Source of the DNA: Halodesulfovibrio aestuarii DSM 17919 = ATCC 29578
GTDB taxonomy: Bacteria; Desulfobacterota; Desulfovibrionia; Desulfovibrionales; Desulfovibrionaceae
Length of the DNA: 64,000 bases
Direction: 5' to 3'
NCBI RefSeq assembly: GCF_000384815.1
Contig: NZ_ARQF01000020.1
Span: forward strand, 372,001-436,000
Part shown: positions 19,259 to 28,843 of the stretch, one piece after another
Position numbering within the stretch: position 1 is the first letter of the stretch
Layout of the letters: the number at the start of each line of letters is the position of its first letter
Made by a program: the position numbers and the translations under genes
The notes under the pieces: generated by a model
Database searches by the model: none
The model's input: the letters and a program-made list of their open reading frames with translations, nothing else
What the model was told of the DNA's origin: nothing

Positions 19259-21754
19259 TTAAACATCCGGCGCTATATCCCAGATACCCTCACTATATTC
19301 CTTTATGGCTCGGTCACTGGAAAAGAACCCCATACCTGCAGTGTTCATAATAGATTTTTTTATCCATAACTCACGATCAACATATTCATGGGCAATACGC
19401 TTATGTGCTTCCACATACGCACGGTAATCTGCCAGAATCATAAAGGGGTCACCACCACTCAACAACGAATTGAAAATTGAACTGAAGGCAGTCGGATCAC
19501 CAGGTGTAAACTGATCGGAATTAATCATATCCAAGACTTCACGCAGTTCACTGTCATTTTTATAGATATCCCAGGGATCGTATCCTCGTCTCCGGAGATC
19601 TATAACTTCCTGCTCGCACAACCCAAAGAGATAGATGTTCCCATCTCCAACACGCTCAGCAATCTCTATATTCGAACCATCTCTCGTTCCAAGGGTCAAC
19701 GCTCCATTAAGTGCAAACTTCATATTACCAGTACCGGACGCCTCATACCCTGCTGTAGAAATTTGCTCAGAAACATCTGTTGCCGGAACAAGAAGCTGCG
19801 CCAACGATACATTATAGTTCGCAAGAAAAATGACTTTCAAAAAGTTACGGGTATGCGGATCAGAATTAACCCGCCGTGCTACGCAATTAATGAGATATAT
19901 TATATCCTTTGCCATCCGGTAACTTGGTGCCGCCTTTCCGCCGAAGATAAATGTACAGGGCTGCATTTTCACTTCAGGTTTCTTCCGGATATTATTGTAA
20001 AGCGAAATTATGTGCAGAATATTCAATAGCTGACGCTTGTATTCATGGAAACGCTTCACTTGCACATCGAATATGCTATGCGGGTTAACCGTAATGCCAT
20101 TCATTTTTTCAATGTAATCTGCAAGACGTTTTTTATTTGTTAAACGGCACTGCTCCCAGTCATGCCGAAATTCCTCAACATCTACCAGTTCGCGAAGCTT
20201 CTCCAGCTGATTGAGGTCTGTTACCCAGCCACATCCTAAATGTTCACTCAACAACCACGACAACGGCACGTTACACTGACGCAACCATCTGCGCGGTGTA
20301 ACCCCGTTGGTTTTATTATTGAACCTGTCTGGAAAAATTCTAATGAAATCATGAAATACACGATCCCGCAAAATTTGTGTGTGTAACGCAGATACGCCGT
20401 TAACGCTAAAGCTTCCGACAATGGCTAAATGACTCATCCGCACTCTTGGTTCCGGCCCGGCGGTAATGAGAGACACTCGAGATGGTAAGTCCGGTTCATC
20501 ACGAAAATGCAATCGCACATCTTCAAGAAAACGGCGATTAATTTCATAAATAATCTGCATATGCCGCGGAAGCAGCTTCTCCATCAGCTCTACAGTCCAA
20601 GTCTCCAGCGCTTCCGGTAAAACGGTGTGGTTAGTATACGCAAAAAGTTTCTGACAAATATACCAAGCCTCTTCCCACGATAGGAGTTCTTCATCCAGCA
20701 AAATGCGCATCAGCTCCGGAATAGCAATGGAAGGATGCGTCTCATTAAGCTGTACGACATTTTTTTCCGGTAACTGATCCCAAGGCTTGTTGAGCTTTTT
20801 AAAACGGCGCACCATATCGTGCATAGTTGCAGCTACAAAAAAATACTGCTGCTTTAAGCGAAGAGTTTTTCCTTCTGGAGCATCATCGCTGGGATACAGC
20901 ACCATGGAAATATTCTCATCCGATATTTTTTCCTGAACAGAGCCTATATAGTCGCCAGCATTAAACGAACTCAGCACAAATTCTTTATGCGGACGAGCTT
21001 CCCATAACCGGACGCTGTTCACGTGCCCGTTGCGGTAGCCCGGAACAAGCACATCATTCGCCATGGCCATAACAAGATCACCGCCACGCCAGTCATGACG
21101 CAATATGCCATTATCATCCAACCACTCATAAACTGTCCCGTAAAAGCGAACAGGATACAACTTGTAAGGACGGGGAATAAGCCAATGAGTGCCTTCATGT
21201 AACCAGTTGTCCGGCTGTTCCACTTGCTGCCCATTGCGAATTTCCTGCCTGAACAAGCCATACGAATAGCGAATGCCATACCCATAAGCGGGCAACCCAT
21301 ACGTTGCCATCGAATCCATATAACACGAGGCCAGACGACCCAAACCGCCATTGCCCAACCCCGGCTCGCATTCTTTCGCAATAATTTCATCTAACGAAAA
21401 GCCACGCTCCCGTAAAAATTCATGCGCTTCGTTTTCCAACCCTAATGCCAATAAATTCCCACGCAAAAATTTACCGGGCAAAAACTCAAGCGAAAGATAG
21501 TACAACCGCTTATCATCGTTTTTATAATATCGTCTCTGTACTTCCGACCATTTTTCCAGCATACGATCACGCACAGCCAACACAAGTCCCCAATAACATT
21601 TTCGTTCGGTGAGGTGCGTATTATCCTGCCCTAGTGAATACAAAACATGCCACAGAGCATCTTCTCCGAGTGCGGAGTTGCGCGCTTCCGGAGCTTCTGA
21701 TTCATCCAGTGGTTTATCCAGCAATCTGAGATAATCTTTAACTTCTTTCGGCAT
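19259..21754 (-). CDS. glgP: Glycogen/starch phosphorylase
   Basis: Releases glucose 1-phosphate from glycogen. About 831 aa, full length. The pyridoxal-phosphate lysine lies in EASGTGNMKFALNG and the substrate loop ELNETHPS/GLGRLASCY segments are intact. The ATG at 21754 (MPKEVKDYLRLL) has a G-rich ribosome site directly upstream; the frame stays open 19 codons further without one. Single gene, with a terminator at 19222-19250. No other glycogen genes are in the window. Confidence 0.95.
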   Translation of the reverse strand: MPKEVKDYLRLLDKPLDESEAPEARNSALGEDALWHVLYSLGQDNTHLTERKCYWGLVLAVRDRMLEKWSEVQRRYYKNDDKRLYYLSLEFLPGKFLRGNLLALGLENEAHEFLRERGFSLDEIIAKECEPGLGNGGLGRLASCYMDSMATYGLPAYGYGIRYSYGLFRQEIRNGQQVEQPDNWLHEGTHWLIPRPYKLYPVRFYGTVYEWLDDNGILRHDWRGGDLVMAMANDVLVPGYRNGHVNSVRLWEARPHKEFVLSSFNAGDYIGSVQEKISDENISMVLYPSDDAPEGKTLRLKQQYFFVAATMHDMVRRFKKLNKPWDQLPEKNVVQLNETHPSIAIPELMRILLDEELLSWEEAWYICQKLFAYTNHTVLPEALETWTVELMEKLLPRHMQIIYEINRRFLEDVRLHFRDEPDLPSRVSLITAGPEPRVRMSHLAIVGSFSVNGVSALHTQILRDRVFHDFIRIFPDRFNNKTNGVTPRRWLRQCNVPLSWLLSEHLGCGWVTDLNQLEKLRELVDVEEFRHDWEQCRLTNKKRLADYIEKMNGITVNPHSIFDVQVKRFHEYKRQLLNILHIISLYNNIRKKPEVKMQPCTFIFGGKAAPSYRMAKDIIYLINCVARRVNSDPHTRNFLKVIFLANYNVSLAQLLVPATDVSEQISTAGYEASGTGNMKFALNGALTLGTRDGSNIEIAERVGDGNIYLFGLCEQEVIDLRRRGYDPWDIYKNDSELREVLDMINSDQFTPGDPTAFSSIFNSLLSGGDPFMILADYRAYVEAHKRIAHEYVDRELWIKKSIMNTAGMGFFSSDRAIKEYSEGIWDIAPDV

Positions 21755-22106
21755 GGGCCCCCCGTGCTCTCTATATAACAAAACATAAAATATCATTATT
21801 TCGCAGCACAATGGTGCTAACGTTGTATGATACGGGGATGCCTACAATGCAAACATGATAAGGTCACTGGGCCTGTGCACTTTCAATTTTCAAATTTTTC
21901 ATTTGCGGGTGGCCTATGTTTCTTATACTACGATGACCATCAGAATGAGATATTGCCACGAGCCTCAAAAGCACATTGCCCCAACATGGCTCAAAAAAAT
22001 ATGCAGCCTCTGTGTTGCATCTCGCCATACACTCTCAAAACAGGGCTCACAGAAGCTTCACTTGTCTCACTCTGAAAAAAAGTCGCGATAACCATAAAGG
22101 AATCCC
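21755..22106. other. Divergent spacer glgP / DEAD-box helicase
   Basis: 352 bp between divergently transcribed genes. A short open frame inside (21827-22075) has no ribosome site or recognisable product. I see no strong promoter or structure. Confidence 0.5.
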
Positions 22107-23498
22107 ATGACCACGCCCGAAACAAACGCCAACGAACTTGAAAAAGAAACTGAAACCGCAGAGACAGAACAAGTCTCGTTTGATCAGTTTTCTTTTGACC
22201 AGCGAATCCGTTCCGGTATAGCTGCCTGCAAATTTTCTACACCGACTCCGGTTCAACAGGCTGTTATTCCTGCCTTGCTGAACAGACAGGATACTATCGC
22301 TCTTGCAAACACAGGCACCGGAAAAACCGCGGCGTTCCTTCTTCCATTGCTTCAGCACTTAGCAACAGAAGAAGCCCTCAAGCGTGGCCCTGTACGTGCA
22401 CTCATTCTTGCCCCGACACGGGAGCTTGCGCTGCAGATTCAGAAAACCTGCATCGCGCTTGGGCAGCAAACCGGCTACCGTTGCGGAGCTGTCTACGGTG
22501 GCGCGGGTGCCGCACCACAAAAAAAAGCCGCTGCTGCGTCTACAATTATTGTAGCAACCCCAGGGCGACTACTTGATTTTATTAATCAAAAAGAAATCCG
22601 TCTCGGAGGCATCGACACGCTCATTATTGATGAAGCTGACCGTATGTTCGACCTCGGTTTTTTACCGGAAATCCAGAAAATTTTGGATCATGTTCCGTCC
22701 AAGCGTGTCACAGCTTTCTTTTCTGCGACCATGCCAAAACCTATTGAGCATCTGGCATGCACCTATACTAAAGACCCAAAAGTCATTGATGTACGCACAG
22801 AAGAAGCAAAGCCGGACATTACACATGAACTCTTCACTGTGCCGCCGCATCTTAAAAAAAAGCTGCTCCTTGCACTCATGCCATTGCTTCTGAGTGACTC
22901 TGACGACCTTGTCCACAAACAAAAAAGAGCAGAGCACAGCCCGCATTCAAAAGAAGATGGTGGTATAATCATCTTTGCCAATACAAAAGAAACATGCCGT
23001 GAACTTGAACGAATGCTATCGGGAAAATTTGGTGAAGTTGCCGCACTGCACAGTGATCTTTCACAGTCAAAGCGCAACAAAATGCTTGAGAAAATGCAAA
23101 CAGGTGAAGCTCGAATCCTCGTAGCTACCGACCTTGTTGCACGCGGTATTGATCTCGATCACATCACGCATATTATTCAGTTCGACACCCCTGACAGTCC
23201 GGATAAATACATCCACCGAGTGGGACGAACAGCACGCGCGTATCGCAAAGGCACCGCCATCACCCTGATAGGTGAAAAAGAACTCATGACTATGCTTCAA
23301 ATGGAGCAAGAGATCGGCAAGTCCTTCGCGTTGCGCAAACTCGGCAATTTCAATTATAACGAGCCTTCCGGTAACAACAAAACTGACAGCCGCAGCGACT
23401 CACGACGTAAGCCTAGCTTTAAACGCAAACCGCAAGGCAAGCCTCAGGGTAAAAAGCCAAACGCCTCGCGTAGCCAAAAGCCACGACGCAAACGCTAG
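22107..23498 (+). CDS. DEAD-box ATP-dependent RNA helicase, RhlE-like
   Basis: 463 aa. Helicase core with Q motif (FDQRIRSGIAA...TPTPVQ), Walker A ANTGTGKT (~68), PTREL, TPGR, DEAD box IIDEAD, FSATMPK, and C-terminal motifs ATDLVARGIDLD and HRVGRTAR. The last ~55 residues are rich in Arg/Lys/Ser (KPSFKRKPQGKPQGKK), a basic RNA-binding tail typical of RhlE/CsdA relatives. Likely functions in ribosome assembly or RNA turnover. An insert of ~30 hydrophilic residues (~250-285) separates the two core domains. Monocistronic with terminator. Confidence 0.93.
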   Translation: MTTPETNANELEKETETAETEQVSFDQFSFDQRIRSGIAACKFSTPTPVQQAVIPALLNRQDTIALANTGTGKTAAFLLPLLQHLATEEALKRGPVRALILAPTRELALQIQKTCIALGQQTGYRCGAVYGGAGAAPQKKAAAASTIIVATPGRLLDFINQKEIRLGGIDTLIIDEADRMFDLGFLPEIQKILDHVPSKRVTAFFSATMPKPIEHLACTYTKDPKVIDVRTEEAKPDITHELFTVPPHLKKKLLLALMPLLLSDSDDLVHKQKRAEHSPHSKEDGGIIIFANTKETCRELERMLSGKFGEVAALHSDLSQSKRNKMLEKMQTGEARILVATDLVARGIDLDHITHIIQFDTPDSPDKYIHRVGRTARAYRKGTAITLIGEKELMTMLQMEQEIGKSFALRKLGNFNYNEPSGNNKTDSRSDSRRKPSFKRKPQGKPQGKKPNASRSQKPRRKR

Positions 23499-23561
23499 TA
23501 CTTTTCAGTATATTGGTTACATAACATAACGGCTTAGGCTCCACTGTATTTCATAAACAAC

Positions 23562-23598
23562 AAAAAGGCTGTCCTGCACAAGCAGGACAGCCTTTTTT
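23562..23598 (+). terminator. Intrinsic terminator of helicase gene
   Basis: Perfect stem AAAAAGGCTGTCCTGC / GCAGGACAGCCTTTTT with a 4-nt loop, ending in T6. Confidence 0.93.
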
Positions 23599-23730
23599 AT
23601 TAGTTATTTCGTGAGATATAGGGCGCGTAAAAGTATATTTAACGGGCCAACCTCACCAGACTCCGGGGGGGAAACCTTTCCAAAGGGAAGTTTCACTCAG
23701 CCGTCAAAGCCCCGCCGAAGCCAACAAGTT

Positions 23731-24969
23731 CTAGCCGCGAAGGAAAAGACCTTCTGCGAAGTCTGGGCTTTCGCAACGGATAAATCCGAACATGCCCGGA
23801 TGCACAACATCGACGGCTTCGCCGCGATGATTTTCAAGCTGGAAGCTACCTACCGGCAACACAGGACGTTTAAGCCCGGGGACCATGACTTGCACAGGTC
23901 TGTCAGCTCTGAAAGGAGAACGCACGGCGATTTGCCATTTGCTATCATCTTCTTTTTGCACGAGCTTTGCGACGATTGGAGTACAGTCCTTCTTCGGCAA
24001 TGGAGACACAGATTTTCTGTGACCTTTTGGCAGGAAGAAGCCTGTACTTAAATTTCTTGATGCAGTGTTCTGCAATTCCCGGATGTACTCATCGTAACGG
24101 AACTGTTTGGAGGCTACGTCATTAATGGCGGTTCTATAAACATCCACTACGTGTGCCACGTAGCTTGGAGTTTTCATACGCCCTTCTATTTTAAGTGACG
24201 CAACATTATTTTGGCAGAACCAGCGCATGTATTTAACAAGACAGAGATCTTCCGGTGCCCAGAATGCACTATGAGGGCCTTCATGGGTAATATCCCATGT
24301 CGGGCCTTCGCGCATACCTTCTTCAACGGTCAAACGCATATCCTGTATTTCAATGCCCTTGTATTCAAACCGGCACGGATGCGTGCATTCCCCGAGGTTC
24401 GCAGGACGCTGGTTCATCCATGAAGACAGAAGGCAGCGACCGGAGAGTGCAAGACACATGGCACCATGCACAAACACTTCAAACTCCATTGCGGGATATG
24501 CTTTAGTCAGCTTACTGATAGCATGTGCACCAAGTTCTCGTGCAACGTTAACACGCTCGATTCCGAGATCATGCCAGAAGCCCACGGCTTCGCTGTTGGA
24601 AGTGTTAGCTTGCGTGCTGAGATGGATAGACTTCTGCGGAGCAATACGACGTGCCATACGAAGCACACCGGGATCAGCGATAATGAGCCCATCTACGCTG
24701 GATTCCGCAAGATGTTCGAGAGATTCTTCCACACCGGCAAGATGCTGTTCATGTGGCAGAATATTAAGGGTATAATAAATGGAAGCATTTTTTGCATGCG
24801 CTTTAGAACAAGCAGTTTCCAGTTCTTCCCAGTCAAAACCGCCGGAGCTCGCGCGCAGGCTATGTTTCTTTCCACCAAGGTAGCAGGCATCAGCACCGTA
24901 AAGCAGTGCTGAATCAAGTCTGTCCATATCTCCTGCCGGACAAAGCAGTTCAGGCAATTTTTTCGTCAT
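23731..24969 (-). CDS. U32-family peptidase-like protein (tRNA/rRNA hydroxylation type)
   Basis: 412 aa. Begins LPELLCPAGDMDRLDSALLYGADACYLGG in the style of all U32 proteins and has the family signature EVFVHGAMCLALSGRCLLSS followed by LGECTHPCR, giving the four-cysteine cluster thought to bind iron-sulfur. Characterised members (RlhA, TrhP/TrhO group) hydroxylate rRNA or tRNA rather than cleave peptides; which applies here is not determinable. It is followed 11 bp downstream of the PHP gene, so the two probably form one transcript. Confidence 0.9.
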   Translation of the reverse strand: MTKKLPELLCPAGDMDRLDSALLYGADACYLGGKKHSLRASSGGFDWEELETACSKAHAKNASIYYTLNILPHEQHLAGVEESLEHLAESSVDGLIIADPGVLRMARRIAPQKSIHLSTQANTSNSEAVGFWHDLGIERVNVARELGAHAISKLTKAYPAMEFEVFVHGAMCLALSGRCLLSSWMNQRPANLGECTHPCRFEYKGIEIQDMRLTVEEGMREGPTWDITHEGPHSAFWAPEDLCLVKYMRWFCQNNVASLKIEGRMKTPSYVAHVVDVYRTAINDVASKQFRYDEYIRELQNTASRNLSTGFFLPKGHRKSVSPLPKKDCTPIVAKLVQKEDDSKWQIAVRSPFRADRPVQVMVPGLKRPVLPVGSFQLENHRGEAVDVVHPGMFGFIRCESPDFAEGLFLRG

Positions 24970-24980
24970 AATATTCTTAG

Positions 24981-25847
24981 CTAAACAGGGAGCCCCTGCT
25001 TGCGGCGTAGTTCTTTTAAGTTATCAAGCACACTGTGCGGCACGTACAATCCACCCTTACCACGTCCTAGCGCAATATTGGGCTTCACCGCGCCGTGATA
25101 GTCCGAACCGCCGGTGAGTGCAAGTCCATGAACGGCTGCAAGTTCAACTACCAGTCTTGTAGAAGCATCACCGTGTTCACTGTGGTACGCTTCCAACGCA
25201 TCCAGTCCATACGGCTTCAACGTTGCGATCATATCGCTGAGGTATTCGGTAGATTGACCGTGAATACACATATGCGCCCATGATACTGTGGCTCCTTCCT
25301 CTTTCAACAGCTTAACACCATCGATAGGACTGAGCACTTTTTTAGGCGCATATGCTTTGCCCCCATCGCACAACATTTCTTCAAAAACATTTTTTACGCT
25401 TTTAAAATATTTTTTATTCACGAGAACCTGTGCAATATGCGGACGCCCGACAGACCCATCGCCTGCTGCTTCCAAAACTTCTCCGTAGGTAATATCCATA
25501 CCGAGCGCTTGCAGCTTTTCGACAATAATTTTATTACGGCTTGCTCTATATTCGCGTAATTCGCCCATTACTTTTTGTAATCTTGAAGCCTTGGGATCAA
25601 GCCACAAACCAAGAAGGTGAATTTCGCCGAAATCCGTCTTCACCCCCAGTTCACAACCGGGAATAACATCCACTCCAAGCTCATTACCTGTCTCAACAGC
25701 TTCTTCAACACCGGCAACAGTATCATGGTCTGTTAAGGCGAGTGTAGTTACGTTACTTTTTTTAGCCAGCTTGATCAGCTCTTCAGGAGAATCACTTCCG
25801 TCAGAGGCTGTGGAATGCGTATGTAAGTCTATGTATGTCCGCGTCAT
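24981..25847 (-). CDS. PHP-domain phosphoesterase (RNase AM-like)
   Basis: 288-aa PHP metal-dependent phosphoesterase: DLHTHSTASDGSDSPEEL, LALTDHDTVAG, GCELGV, GRPHIAQ, the long alpha-helical insert, WAHMCIHG and GGSDYHG. Pattern and length match the YciV/RnaAM group, which acts on 3',5'-nucleoside bisphosphates and short RNA ends. The ATG at 25847 is chosen because GGAAGGA lies 6 nt before it; an ATG 12 bp upstream is part of that ribosome site. First gene of a two-gene unit with the U32 protein. Confidence 0.9.
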   Translation of the reverse strand: MTRTYIDLHTHSTASDGSDSPEELIKLAKKSNVTTLALTDHDTVAGVEEAVETGNELGVDVIPGCELGVKTDFGEIHLLGLWLDPKASRLQKVMGELREYRASRNKIIVEKLQALGMDITYGEVLEAAGDGSVGRPHIAQVLVNKKYFKSVKNVFEEMLCDGGKAYAPKKVLSPIDGVKLLKEEGATVSWAHMCIHGQSTEYLSDMIATLKPYGLDALEAYHSEHGDASTRLVVELAAVHGLALTGGSDYHGAVKPNIALGRGKGGLYVPHSVLDNLKELRRKQGLPV

Positions 25848-26097
25848 AATTCCTTCCATTCGTAGAACTATGTAATAATGTGTATGGTTATTTCTTTCAC
25901 CATACCGAATACGCCCGCGCTTTGCGGGTTGTCAAATGGCGAATCTGTGACACTCTGCACCCTGAAGGTTTCATATATTCTGTTAAACGTTATTTCAAAA
26001 TTATACCACGCCGCTTCCTGTTGCTGTACATACAGTAACTGCGTATACTGTTTCTTCTGCACACTACACGTGCATATACTTTTTAAGGAGTCGCCCT

Positions 26098-26301
26098 GTG
26101 ACTGTACAAGCTGATTTATTGAAGATACTTGCCTGCCCTAAGTGCAAAAATTCTCTTAAACTTACTGAAGAAAAAGACGGGCTGTCCTGCTCAAAATGCA
26201 ATGTTGTATACCCTATTCGCGAAGATATTCCTGTAATGCTGGTTGAAGAAGCCATTTCTCAGGAAGATTGGGACAACGGAACACGCGACGCACGTAAATA
26301 G
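26098..26301 (+). CDS. Trm112/YcaR-family small zinc protein
   Basis: 67 aa with GTG start and AAGGAG 8 nt upstream. Two zinc knuckles, CPKC (residues ~14-17) and CSKC (~31-34), followed by YPIREDIPVML, the hallmark of the UPF0434/Trm112 family. Eukaryotic and archaeal Trm112 activate methyltransferases; the bacterial role is uncertain. Alone between the PHP gene and the Hsp20 pair. Confidence 0.9.
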   Translation: MTVQADLLKILACPKCKNSLKLTEEKDGLSCSKCNVVYPIREDIPVMLVEEAISQEDWDNGTRDARK

Positions 26302-26347
26302 CTTTTCTCTGCTCGCTCAGTCGTTGTCTTGCGTACAGTTGCATATC

Positions 26348-26375
26348 TTGACGGATTGCTGTCCCTGCTTATGAT
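26348..26375 (+). promoter_or_regulatory. Promoter of hsp20 pair
   Basis: TTGACG, 16-bp spacer, TATGAT. Predicted start is about 18 nt before the first hsp20 ATG, leaving just room for the AAGGAG ribosome site. Confidence 0.6.
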
Positions 26376-26399
26376 ATATGCTGAAAGGAGAGCCGGATT

Positions 26400-26813
26400 A
26401 TGGTTATTAATTATGGATCGTTTTACGACTTCCCCCATCTGTTTGATCAACTGATGGACGACTTGCACGACCCGCAGCTTACTGCCCCGCGACGCGCCAC
26501 GTATCCTCCGCTATACATCAGCGAGGATGATACACACGTGTTTGTTCGGGCGCTGCTTCCGGGTGCTGCAATGGAAGACGTTGAGTTGATTATTGAAGAC
26601 AATACGCTAGTCCTTCGGGGCGAGCTTAAACCGATTCAAGGAAAATACCATCAACAGGAACGCCCGACTGGAGCCTTCCAACGACTGGTAAAAATCAACG
26701 TTCCTATCCATAAAGATGGCATCACAGCCACCATGAAATCCGGCATGCTGTTTGTTCAGCTCCCTAAATCCACGGCAATGCAGCCGCGCACAATCCATAT
26801 TCAACCAAGGTAG
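26400..26813 (+). CDS. Small heat-shock protein, Hsp20 family (first of pair)
   Basis: 137-aa alpha-crystallin-domain chaperone. The domain runs ~36-135 (PPLYISEDDTHVFVRALLPGA ... GAFQRLVKINVPIHKDGITATMKSGMLFVQLPK), with the usual A-x-x-x-n-G-v-L pattern near the end (ATMKSGMLFVQLP). It should hold unfolding proteins in ATP-independent fashion. The second hsp20 begins 5 bp after its stop, suggesting a hetero-oligomer; a sigma-70-like promoter lies just upstream. Confidence 0.92.
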   Translation: MVINYGSFYDFPHLFDQLMDDLHDPQLTAPRRATYPPLYISEDDTHVFVRALLPGAAMEDVELIIEDNTLVLRGELKPIQGKYHQQERPTGAFQRLVKINVPIHKDGITATMKSGMLFVQLPKSTAMQPRTIHIQPR

Positions 26814-26818
26814 TAGCT

Positions 26819-27181
26819 ATGCAGCAGATGCCTAAGAGAATGGGAAAACGCCCAAGAGTACAGCCCCCCGCAGATTTTGTTGAACGTGCAGACGGATTTT
26901 ATCTCTACCTTGACATGCCGGGAGTAGATAAAGAAAAACTGCTGTTGGACATCGAAAACGATAAGCTTTCGGTTCATGCAAAATCCAACTTCGGTCTCAC
27001 CGCCGGAGAACGTGTGCACTCTATGGAATTCGGGGAAGTGGAGTACTACGCACGTTTTGAAGTAAGCGAGCTGGTAGACAAAGAAAAAGTGAGCGCCAAA
27101 TTTGAAAACGGCGTATTGACGATTTATCTTCCCAAACGGGAAGAAGTGCCGCCCAAGCGCATACAAATCGAAGTTTTATAA
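26819..27181 (+). CDS. Small heat-shock protein, Hsp20 family (second of pair)
   Basis: 120-aa alpha-crystallin-domain chaperone. Domain ~18-118: ADGFYLYLDMPGVDKEKLLLD, then EYYARFEVSELVDKEKVSAK and FENGVLTIYLPKRE, the conserved GVL motif. Shorter N-terminus than its partner (MQQMPKRMGKRPRVQPP). Cotranscribed with the preceding hsp20 at 5-bp spacing; tandem divergent copies are common in deltaproteobacteria. Confidence 0.92.
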   Translation: MQQMPKRMGKRPRVQPPADFVERADGFYLYLDMPGVDKEKLLLDIENDKLSVHAKSNFGLTAGERVHSMEFGEVEYYARFEVSELVDKEKVSAKFENGVLTIYLPKREEVPPKRIQIEVL

Positions 27182-27204
27182 TTTTTTAAAGACACACACA
27201 CTTA

Positions 27205-27750
27205 ATGAAAATTTTATTTATCTCAGATTTGCACGGTTCATACGACCGTGCAAAAACTGTTTTGGACAAGGCTGAAAAATTCAATCCGGACTGCATCGTA
27301 CTGCTTGGAGACCTGCTTTACCATGGCCCCCGGAACCCTCTTCCTGTAGGACACGACCCTAAAGCCACTGTCGTTCTGCTGAATGAATATAAGGACAAAA
27401 TTATTGCAGTTCGCGGTAACTGTGATGCAGAAGTCGACCAGATGGTGCTTGAGTTCCCTATCATGTCAGACTTCTCCTGGCTGGTCGCAGATGGTCGGCG
27501 TATTTTCCTGACCCACGGACACCTGTGGAATCCGGAGAACATGCCTCCACTTTCTGCCGGTGACACCTTTGTCTACGGACATGTTCATCGCCCTAAAGCA
27601 TATACAAATGAAAACGGAATCAACATCTGGAACCCGGGTTCCTGCTCGCTTCCTAAACAAAGCGACTGCCCAACGTATGCGACATACGAAAACAATACGT
27701 TCCGCGTTTTTGAATTAGACGATACCTGTATTCTTGAACAAACCTTGTAG
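27205..27750 (+). CDS. YfcE/MJ0936-type phosphodiesterase
   Basis: 181-aa metallophosphoesterase with the compact YfcE layout: FISDLHG, LLGDLLYHGPRN, RGNCDAEVD, THGH and YGHVHRP, ending in NPGSCSLPK. E. coli YfcE hydrolyses phosphodiesters such as bis-pNPP; physiological substrate unknown. No strong ribosome site (spacer 23 bp from hsp20). The Dus gene begins 8 bp downstream. Confidence 0.92.
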   Translation: MKILFISDLHGSYDRAKTVLDKAEKFNPDCIVLLGDLLYHGPRNPLPVGHDPKATVVLLNEYKDKIIAVRGNCDAEVDQMVLEFPIMSDFSWLVADGRRIFLTHGHLWNPENMPPLSAGDTFVYGHVHRPKAYTNENGINIWNPGSCSLPKQSDCPTYATYENNTFRVFELDDTCILEQTL

Positions 27751-27758
27751 GGGCGCAC

Positions 27759-28781
27759 ATGCACGCTGCTGAATCTTTCTCTGCGCCTATCACACTACGT
27801 GGCAGAACCATCGAGAATCGCTTATGTCTTGCGCCCATGGCAGGACTTGGCCACATTGCCTACCGTGCTATGGCGGCACATTACGGGGGATACGGTCTAT
27901 TGTTTACGGGCATGTGCAGTGCCCGTGCTGTACCTACTGAAAACCGCCATAAGTCCCCCGTGTTCAACTGGCAGGATGAAGAACTGCCAACGCTTGTCTG
28001 TCAGCTTTTTGGTGCTGCACCTGATGACATGGCTATTGCGGCAGAACGAATTCAGGAAGAAAATTTCTTCGGTGTTGATATCAATATGGGCTGCTCTGTT
28101 TCCCCAATCGTAGACAAACAGTGCGGCGCAGATCTTATGCGCGATGTCGACCGCGCCTGCGAGATGGTTGAAAAGATGCGTAAAGTTATTGATATTCCGC
28201 TGTTCGTAAAATTCAGAACAGGTTGGCAGAATGAACCGGAACCAGCTGTTGCCTTTGCCCGAATGCTTGAACAAGCCGGAGCTGATGCTTTAACGTTCCA
28301 CCCGCGCGTTGCACCGGACAGACGTACAAGACGTCCTCGCATTGATGACATCAGGCTTGTAAAAGAAGCTGTATCTATTCCTGTTTTCGGGAACGGTGAC
28401 GTATGGGATGCGGCATCCGCACAATCCATGGTTGAGCGTACTGGCTGCGATGGCCTTGCCATCGGTCGCGCGGCAATCTCAAAACCGTGGATATTTGCAG
28501 AATTGACCAGAGGGTTTGAACCGACACCAGAAACCTACAAAGAAACGCTCTTTATGTTTCTGGATCAAATTGAAAAATGGTATGACCCCACCCGTGCGAT
28601 TAAGCTCTATAAAAAATACTGCATGTTTTTTGCGGCAAATTTCTCATACGGCAACCGCCTGTTCGGACAATTAATTGCAGGAAACTCCATGGAAAAAATG
28701 CGTGAAAATGCAGAACGCTGCTTCGGCGATAAAATCCCGCAGATTTCCAAGAGCCTCAATTCGCTGATGATGAACCGATAA
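27759..28781 (+). CDS. tRNA-dihydrouridine synthase
   Basis: 340-aa FMN enzyme reducing uridine to dihydrouridine in tRNA. TIM-barrel motifs: LAPMAGLGHIAYRAM, QLFGAAPDDM, DINMGCSVSP with the catalytic Cys, VKFRTGW, HPRVAPDR, FGNGDVWD and GRAAISKPWIF. The usual GCP is GCS here but the cysteine is intact. C-terminal helical domain of ~90 residues. Follows the YfcE-like gene by 8 bp; terminator downstream. Specific U position is not assignable (DusB/DusC-like). Confidence 0.92.
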   Translation: MHAAESFSAPITLRGRTIENRLCLAPMAGLGHIAYRAMAAHYGGYGLLFTGMCSARAVPTENRHKSPVFNWQDEELPTLVCQLFGAAPDDMAIAAERIQEENFFGVDINMGCSVSPIVDKQCGADLMRDVDRACEMVEKMRKVIDIPLFVKFRTGWQNEPEPAVAFARMLEQAGADALTFHPRVAPDRRTRRPRIDDIRLVKEAVSIPVFGNGDVWDAASAQSMVERTGCDGLAIGRAAISKPWIFAELTRGFEPTPETYKETLFMFLDQIEKWYDPTRAIKLYKKYCMFFAANFSYGNRLFGQLIAGNSMEKMRENAERCFGDKIPQISKSLNSLMMNR

Positions 28782-28795
28782 GATTAAGACATAAA

Positions 28796-28829
28796 AAAAA
28801 GCCTGCGAATTTTAATTCGCAGGCTTTTT
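28796..28829. terminator. Bidirectional terminator, dus / acyl-CoA synthetase
   Basis: AAAAAGCCTGCGAAT / ATTCGCAGGCTTTTT perfect inverted repeat between convergent genes, with A- and T-runs suitable for both directions. Confidence 0.93.
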
Positions 28830-28843
28830 CCGTTAATCATTAT

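Noticed and set aside
21827-22075. 82-codon frame between glgP and the helicase gene
   Set aside because: No Shine-Dalgarno, no homology I recognise, sits in the divergent promoter region.
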